In this document: positions 59,301 through 64,000 of the stretch, piece by piece
How the letters are laid out: each line of letters starts with the position of its first letter
Numbering within the stretch: position 1 is the first letter of the stretch
Source of the DNA: Pterobdella sp. o SKG-2022
Lineage: Eukaryota > Annelida > Clitellata > Hirudinida > Piscicolidae
Direction of reading: 5' to 3'
NCBI GenBank assembly: GCA_964035795.1
Contig: OZ038320.1
Coordinates: forward strand, 11,444,118 to 11,508,117
DNA length: 64,000 nucleotides
Position numbers and translations under genes: made by a program
Notes under the pieces: model-generated
Databases searched by the model: none
Told to the model about the DNA's origin: nothing
Seen by the model: only the letters and a program-made list of their open reading frames with translations

Positions 59301-62300
59301 GCGAGAAATAAAGCGTTGATTGCAATCCTTATACGGAAAATATCTGAGCTGATGTCTGAAGTGCAATGTTCCACTTCATCTAAGATGCTACTATTATTTT
59401 CAAAGCGAATATTTCTTGTAATTTATTATCATAAAATATGATAATTTTCTTAAATTTGTAAATAAAAATTTGAAATATTATGTTTCTTTTGAAAGATGAA
59501 AAATTAATTCACTTGAATAAATATAAGCAAGATTCTGTTTTGCTTCTCCATGTGCTGGTGTCACAAAAAAATGACGCTTCTGTAACTTATCATGCTTTTA
59601 GCTTGGCCAAAAATTTCTTTCTGATTTAATTCTAATCATATTTTTATTTAATTTTAAAATTTTAAGAAAATTGAAACCCGGGTGAGGCTCTGGGCGTTTC
59701 AGACTTAATATGACTCATGTAGTGTAGCCATGTATGACTGGCCAAATGAAAATCTTGTTTGAGGCTATTTGAGGATCAAATTATTTAAAAAAAAATTAAA
59801 TTATAATATTTCAAAGCAATAATCAAACTCAGCTGTCTTCAATATATATTAACACCTTGACAAACACCACTAAGCGATCCACTCAAGAAGGAACGTGGAC
59901 ACTCTTTCTACCATATCAACACCTTCATCCAAGCTTTCTAGGTATATAATTATACACTAAAGTACCTATACACCTAATACACAAACACGCATGAACAAGC
60001 ACAAACAACCACACAAGCATAAAACATTCACGCACATCAAAAGCGACTTACTGCCGCAGGTTCATGAAACGGCCAGGCACGCTCCAGTTTGGATCGACAT
60101 CGTCATTGTTCACAGGTCTGATGAGCAAGTCGACGAGTGAGCCTATGAACCTTATCACTGATTCAGCACTCTCTCCTGGTACTACTACACTTCTTTTTCA
60201 TTTTTCATTTCGTTTATCATGATTGCACCCGTATCTAAACGAGACATTTTAAAGTTGAGTATAATTTATAATTTTAGATCAAATTTCTTTTTCCAACATA
60301 CTTGAGTTAAATTTTTATTAAATTAAAAATTATGTAAAAATAATATTTAAAATAATTTTTGGGCTGGGTTAAATCATGGTTAATAAAAGGGTTCGTTTCT
60401 CATTGAATATTTTAAATTTGAGTTTTAAATCCGAGCATAAAAATTATTTTTTAGAAAAATCTTATCGAAATTTTTTTCGAAAATTTTTACATTGAATTAT
60501 GGGCTTTTTAATGGGATTTGAAGTCTATTAAAACAAAAAATAGTTATAACTTTCGCTAAGTTTAGTCTCATCATTAAAGATTATATTTTAACATAAATAT
60601 CCGATATATATATATCGCATGATGTTGACACTGCACCATCCACTGTGCAGTACAGGAGAATCACGCCCAGCAGCCACACAGCCAACTGAAGAGGAAGGGC
60701 TCCACAGCCAGCCTCCCCCCTCCAGAGTTCGCATGTACACCCCTTGCCCATCCATCTTTCCACTCTTCCTGCGTCTCTCTCAATAGGTAGGTTGATTTTT
60801 GTTGTTTAAATAGTATTTATGAGTGTTTATTTATTCATACAGAATGGATAGGTAAGTTTGGTTCTTTTGTTCTGGTTATGTATTGATGTATTCATTGATG
60901 AATATTTTATGATATCGTTCAGATCCATTTCCATTGTGGGAACTGGATGGTTGGTTTATTAGGCTTATTCGTGTTCTGAAATTTTTTTATGAGCATTATT
61001 TATCTATCTATCAGAGGTTTTTATTAATAAATTAAGTATTTATTAAAATGATATATTTGTATATGGTTCAACCGAATGCTTTTATTTTGAGTTTTTTTCG
61101 ACATTTTTAATTATTTATGTATTATATAAGCAACCAAACAGAAAATAGAAACTTGAAACTTTATCATATAAAAAGACAATTTTATTCATAAAATTTATTA
61201 CTCTAGTATGTATTGCGAGGTTTTGGAGTCTATTTTACGACATTGAAATCATTTCTTTTTATGCCAACTTTTTTAATGTAAATTTCCAACCATTATCTTT
61301 TCTTTATAACAGCGACGAAAATAGCGAAGGTTATTTAGAAGTCATAATTGCAGGCGTATTTGTCGCTTTGCTCAGATTCAAATTGCTTTCAAACACAATT
61401 CTTTTGAAGAAATTGCGTTTTAAATCACATCATCACATTAAATTATTCTTCAAAAGTTGATTTTCTGTCTCTTTTTGTACAATAAGGTCATTTGAACATA
61501 CAGGTTTTTTCTAAGACATGTTCTTAAACTTGAATTAACACTTTTTGCCAGCGTTTTCTATAAAGACTAAGCTTAGCGAAAGTTATGGCTCAATTTTTGA
61601 GGTAAAATATAACAAATAATTTTTCATTTTTCTAATGAGGAAAGTTTCAGCTGCATTTATTTGAACGAAAAACAACTAGATTATCATTTTCGATAAGCTC
61701 CACTTTCTCATAAAGCATCAGTAAGCCGATATTTATAACTGCTAATGCTTTGTGGCAAGGTTAAACTTCCTCGTTTTTGAAGAAAACTCGAAGAAATATT
61801 TCCAACAAAATATTAGATGTTTTTAAAAAAATTAAGTTATTTATTACTTAAAAAATAATATAATTCATCATTGAAATCTATGACTCCTTATGCTCCGATG
61901 TATATCACATTTTAAGCTCATGAAATCTCATTATACTGGAACACTATCAAAGTTGACCTCATGGTTGACTAACCCATGTGATTCACCACCCAACCAGGAC
62001 TGACTCAATGGTGACGCAGAGAGATTCTGATGACACCAACAGCATTTCCAAGTTCTTTATGTTCGGCAATAGAAACAGAAAAGTAAGATACTCAAGTTAT
62101 ATAATGAGTAATATGCTAGTTTATGAGAGGATTTTATGATTTATTTATTCTATCAAGCATTCTATGATAATTATACCTTGCTCATATCTACTTTACCCTG
62201 ATAAAAATCTTTGAAGGTCATGTTTCACAGCCGTAGAAAAAAACAGAAAAGTAATTTACAATCCATAAAAACTACTGACTTCACAGTTGAAACCGCAAAC

Positions 62301-64000
62301 ATCAATGATAACGACATTGGATGAGGTGAGCAACAGCACGCATGATAGCGAGTCATTCAATAAGAAGTGTGCTCTAGAACTGGATACACACATCGGTATG
62401 TTGAGTGTGCAATCCTTGAGTAACATTCTGTGAAAGATTTTGACATTGCATTAATTAATAATTTTATCGATAGAATAAACCTCGAATAAAAATTTAGATC
62501 TTATTCATAATCTCTTCAACAGATTAAAAAATGTTTACTTATAATGAAGACAAATTTAATTATCTGTTTCCAGAAATTAACACTCCACATAATAATTACA
62601 TTATCATCATTTAAATTCTCATCAACGTTCAAATAAACAACAAACCTTCCACACAAACAATCGTACAAACGAGACACATCGACAGGCACCTTGCAGAGAT
62701 ACCTGGTACGTCAGGAGGGGGTCGATGAAGAGGTTTTGCTGGCTCTTGCTGGTATCAAGCAGGTTGGTGCATGGTCAATGAATAATATAGTAATCACTAT
62801 TGTTATCGATGTTTTACATTGTCACCTTCAACTAGAGTTTGTTTATATGCTTTTTCAAACTGTTTAGTTATTCTAGAAATTGTAGTTCATCAAATAATTC
62901 TTGAATTTTTAATGGGTTTCTAAAATAATAAAAATTTTTTTTTGTGGGACTTATTATTTTTTATAATAGTTTTTAATTTTTGATTTTAAGCATTCTTGAT
63001 ATTTTATTTTTTGAGTTTTTTCGTTTTAATTTGTATGTACCTTTTTCACACATCATTCATAGGCACTGCTATGAATTAAAAATAATTGAATACACGAGCA
63101 CCATTGCGAACACCCAGGTGAGGGACATGTTGAGAGGCTCCTTGAAGGCATCATTTAACCATGACAGTCCTGACCACAGGTTCCACTGCTTCACAGACAG
63201 CAACATACACAGCTACAACAGCTCTGTATCCAATAGTGACGTCATGCACAATCGCAGGCGCAAGCAACAACTCTGCCATTCTCTCTCTAACTCTCCCTAC
63301 AGTGACAAGATCAGGTTAGTCTTTAATCGATTAATTATGGCTAGTGTCAGCATGAGTTCATTCATCTCTGTTTAGGTTGTTATCCGTTGTATTATTTGAG
63401 TTTTAGCACGAAGTAGTGTTGGTTGGATAATTAGCTGACATATTTAGTTTTAACTAGGGGTGTATAAAAATGATTTTTTCAATTGTTTGATGGTGTAAAT
63501 TATTATTATAAAAATTGATGTTTCAATACAGGATGAGTATGAACAGTTCAAGTGAGGTTGAGGATGAAACTGTTACTTTCAACGATGTCAAGTGCGTACT
63601 AAAATTTAACAACCAGTCTCGGATTTATAACATTTCAATAAATTACAAAAAAATAATTGTTATCAACCATGCTTAAAATTTTGTTTGCTTTCAGAAATAA
63701 GTCTTCGAACTATCTGTTTCAACAGCCCGTGTTTCGTCCCAAAGACAATAACGAGTTATGGGTAGAATTAGGAGAAATGATAAAACATAGTGCAATAAGA
63801 GAAAATGCACATAAAGCTAGGTATAACCATAGTCAATCAGTCACAACGTCAAATAACAACTGCTCACCTATAAACTTTTCCGCTCCTTCTACGTCAAACA
63901 ACGATGTAGTTTCCAAAAACTCCTCACCGTCCTCTCCAACATTCACATCAAAATCAAGCCAACAAATGCATCAAAAACGTTCCTATCAATTGAATCAATC
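47387..64000 (+). CDS. TBC1D5: TBC1D5: Rab GTPase-activating protein of the retromer pathway (3' end outside window)
   Basis: Twenty-four exons: 47387-47438, 47539-47617, 47771-47882, 48022-48111, 48561-48632, 48732-48799, 50106-50208, 51288-51376, 52428-52478, 52718-52793, 52904-52991, 54473-54551, 54956-55032, 55204-55269, 56298-56404, 56805-56886, 60044-60178, 60651-60786, 61998-62082, 62287-62395, 62686-62762, 63118-63314, 63532-63591, 63695-64000+. About 798 codons are seen, all phase-consistent GT-AG. TBC1D5 is a Rab7 GAP that binds retromer and ATG8 proteins. Visible: LIR-type WNKL (47-50); LRSSRFRSICWK; INNPLSQ (the loop that contacts VPS29 in human); arginine finger IKQDVIR (151-157); glutamine finger YRQ (190-192) before GMHELLAPLIFVLHCDHQAF; LNPEYMEHDA; APQFYGIRWVRLLYGREFPM; LLLLWDALLA. 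The C-terminal half is Ser/Asn-rich with KKCALELDTHI and VLLALAGIKQVRDMLRGSL, matching human. The first two exons and exon 9/10 joining are less certain. Confidence 0.93.
49390..49600 (+). mobile_element. LINE 3' fragment in TBC1D5 intron 6
   Basis: Contains CAGAACCATGATGTCCAATG, ACTTCCTGGAGGTCGTTTTT and further words shared with the nested LINE end at 21135-21300 (AGAACCGTC, CTGCCTGGAGGTCGTTTTCG). It is a short, old, 5'-truncated copy. A further copy of that element's tail word ATAATCTAATATGGAT lies near 49982. Confidence 0.6.
49660..49790 (+). repeat. Interspersed repeat R1, copy 2 (TBC1D5 intron 6)
   Basis: Holds AACAGTAGATTCC, GTATCGACAAACTGATATTC, TAGTATTGTCATTTTG and AAGTCAAGGCAAACGGCC, matching copy 1 (24780-24965, inverted) block by block with small indels. 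Non-coding. It begins about 60 bp after a LINE fragment. Confidence 0.65.
52479..52620 (+). repeat. G-rich GGTGAT-type low-complexity tract at TBC1D5 exon 9 donor
   Basis: From the donor onward the intron is a purine/G-biased array of GGTGAT, GGGTGATG and GGTGAGACTGG variants for about 140 bp, in marked contrast to its AT-rich surroundings. It has several GGG runs. It starts at the splice donor itself. Confidence 0.7.
52800..52893. repeat. (AATC)n / (AATT)n microsatellite filling TBC1D5 intron 10
   Basis: Tetranucleotide array of AATC with interspersed AATT units. Intron 10 is only 110 bp (52794-52903), and nearly all of it between donor and acceptor is this repeat; the 3' end changes to a T run and CAG. 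Confidence 0.9.
53190..53272 (+). repeat. CR1/SINE-type 3' end with (ATT)n tail
   Basis: GGGGGCGCTTCAG, then TTGGCGCTTTATAAATTTG running into an ATT array of about 35 bp. A GCGCT-TATAAAT block followed by (ATT)n is a common 3' end of CR1-like LINEs and the SINEs they mobilise. Only the tail is present. In TBC1D5 intron 11. Confidence 0.55.
53878..53950 (+). tRNA. tRNA-like element (decayed tRNA or SINE head), anticodon loop CTAATTA
   Basis: 73 bases in TBC1D5 intron 11. A perfect pol III A-box (TAGCTCAGCTGG, 53885-53896) and a near-perfect B-box (GGTTTGAGCCC, 53929-53939) are at normal spacing. The anticodon arm folds well: TTAGA / TCTAA around loop CTAATTA, which would present AAT (isoleucine). 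The T-stem keeps four pairs (CGGG/CCCG). The acceptor stem pairs only partly (GCTCG with TGGGC through G-T pairs, then two mismatches). A working tRNA gene is therefore unlikely; a tRNA pseudogene or the head of a tRNA-derived SINE fits better. Confidence 0.55.
54635..54800 (+). mobile_element. LINE A-family 3' fragment in TBC1D5 intron 12
   Basis: Shares CGTGGGCTTGGGTTAGGTCT, TGAAATTGAGAGAGGATTAG and GAAGATGCTGACTAT in order with the 3' end of copy A1 (23705-23825). About 150 bp of the C-terminal coding end and 3' terminus remain, ending AAACGATACTGATGAAAT. Typical 5'-truncated insertion. Confidence 0.8.
56035..56188. repeat. Foldback hairpin with about 55 bp arms in TBC1D5 intron 14
   Basis: Left arm 56035-56092 (starting CAGTTTTTTATTCTTCGAAA) and right arm 56134-56188 (ending TTTGAAGAATAAAAACTG) are inverted copies with few mismatches, around a loop of about 40 bp. 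Both arms are non-coding. MITE-like; it ends about 110 bp before exon 15. Confidence 0.85.
57200..59095 (+). mobile_element. LINE with RT and PHD-type finger in TBC1D5 intron 16
   Basis: Sense to its host, 5'-truncated before the RT. In order: VLNRWRNYFEKFLNE, EVLRALKKMKNNKTAGPSKV, KEWEDSNTVVVYKGKADAL, SYGGKRLLEHSMRVWEKVLE, NQLGFNPGKSTIDGLFVLRQ, motif A broken by a stop (57877), VIECALRKQNVPKKMVQLIM, then MLYADDLVFTAESKDEVKSM with an intact YADD (58122-58136). A Cys-rich finger follows: PCGCCGKGVGSNSILC, CNKCKKWCHKRCYGL, FICPKCK (58291-58425). The C-terminal block is YDACIRPVLLYGSETWALTH, RNQRLRWFGHILRRPK and KPVGRPKKTWKKC, ending near 59090 with AAAACGATGCTGATGA. It is related to family A in layout but clearly diverged. 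Broken by about three stops or frameshifts. Confidence 0.9.

Noticed and set aside
60581..60763. 60-codon minus-strand frame
   Set aside because: Shadow of TBC1D5 exon 18 (60651-60786), which joins in phase on both sides.
1..64000. CRISPR array, operon or prokaryotic system
   Set aside because: Introns, LINEs and metazoan genes throughout; no spaced direct-repeat array was seen.

Overview
This window is a piece of an animal nuclear genome. It is strongly AT-rich and intron-dense, with mostly short GT-AG introns, poly-Asn/Ser tracts and many non-LTR retrotransposons. The gene set (tropomyosin, Hey, SRP72, CCDC186, DDX18/Has1, ECHDC3, an HMGA-like protein, TBC1D5) is metazoan. Codon style and repeat content suggest a non-vertebrate, possibly a lophotrochozoan, but I cannot name the species. 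All gene models below were spliced by eye: every intron has the expected splice dinucleotides (one GC-AG exception is flagged), phases match across each junction, and the joined frames agree with the conserved family sequence as I know it. No alignment program was run.

Layout. At 289-749 (+) are the last two coding exons of a divergent tropomyosin. 750-6734 is about 6 kb of gene-poor DNA upstream of Hey. 6735-9811 (+) is a complete six-exon Hey (Notch-pathway bHLH-Orange repressor). 10834-18818 (-) is a complete 19-exon SRP72, convergent with Hey and carrying an antisense, internally deleted LINE in intron 17. 19133-28827 (+) is an 18-exon CCDC186 ortholog, head-to-head with SRP72 across only 314 bp, with a 3 kb LINE in intron 5. 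29062-35309 (-) is a ten-exon DDX18/Has1 helicase, convergent with CCDC186 (234 bp apart), with a second copy of the same LINE in intron 5. 36133-39170 (-) is ECHDC3, complete except for its 5' end. 41500-45240 (-) is a broken CR1/L2-like LINE with zinc knuckles, followed by a foldback element. 45934-46736 (-) is a four-exon HMGA-like AT-hook gene, head-to-head (650 bp) with TBC1D5, which occupies 47387 to the window end (+, 24 exons seen, continuing past 64000) and holds a third PHD-finger LINE in intron 16.

The genes do not form a pathway. They are ordinary conserved eukaryotic genes: protein targeting (SRP72), ribosome biogenesis (DDX18), vesicle and endosome traffic (CCDC186, TBC1D5), chromatin (HMGA-like), Notch output (Hey), mitochondrial acyl-CoA metabolism (ECHDC3) and cytoskeleton (tropomyosin). 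About a fifth of the window is LINE sequence, all of it decayed. The less ordinary items are LINEs with a PHD-type zinc finger behind the reverse transcriptase, a LINE nested in a LINE, four foldback hairpins, an unnamed three-copy interspersed repeat, a tRNA-like element in a TBC1D5 intron, a probable GC-AG intron, and an HMGA-like gene with one AT-hook per exon.
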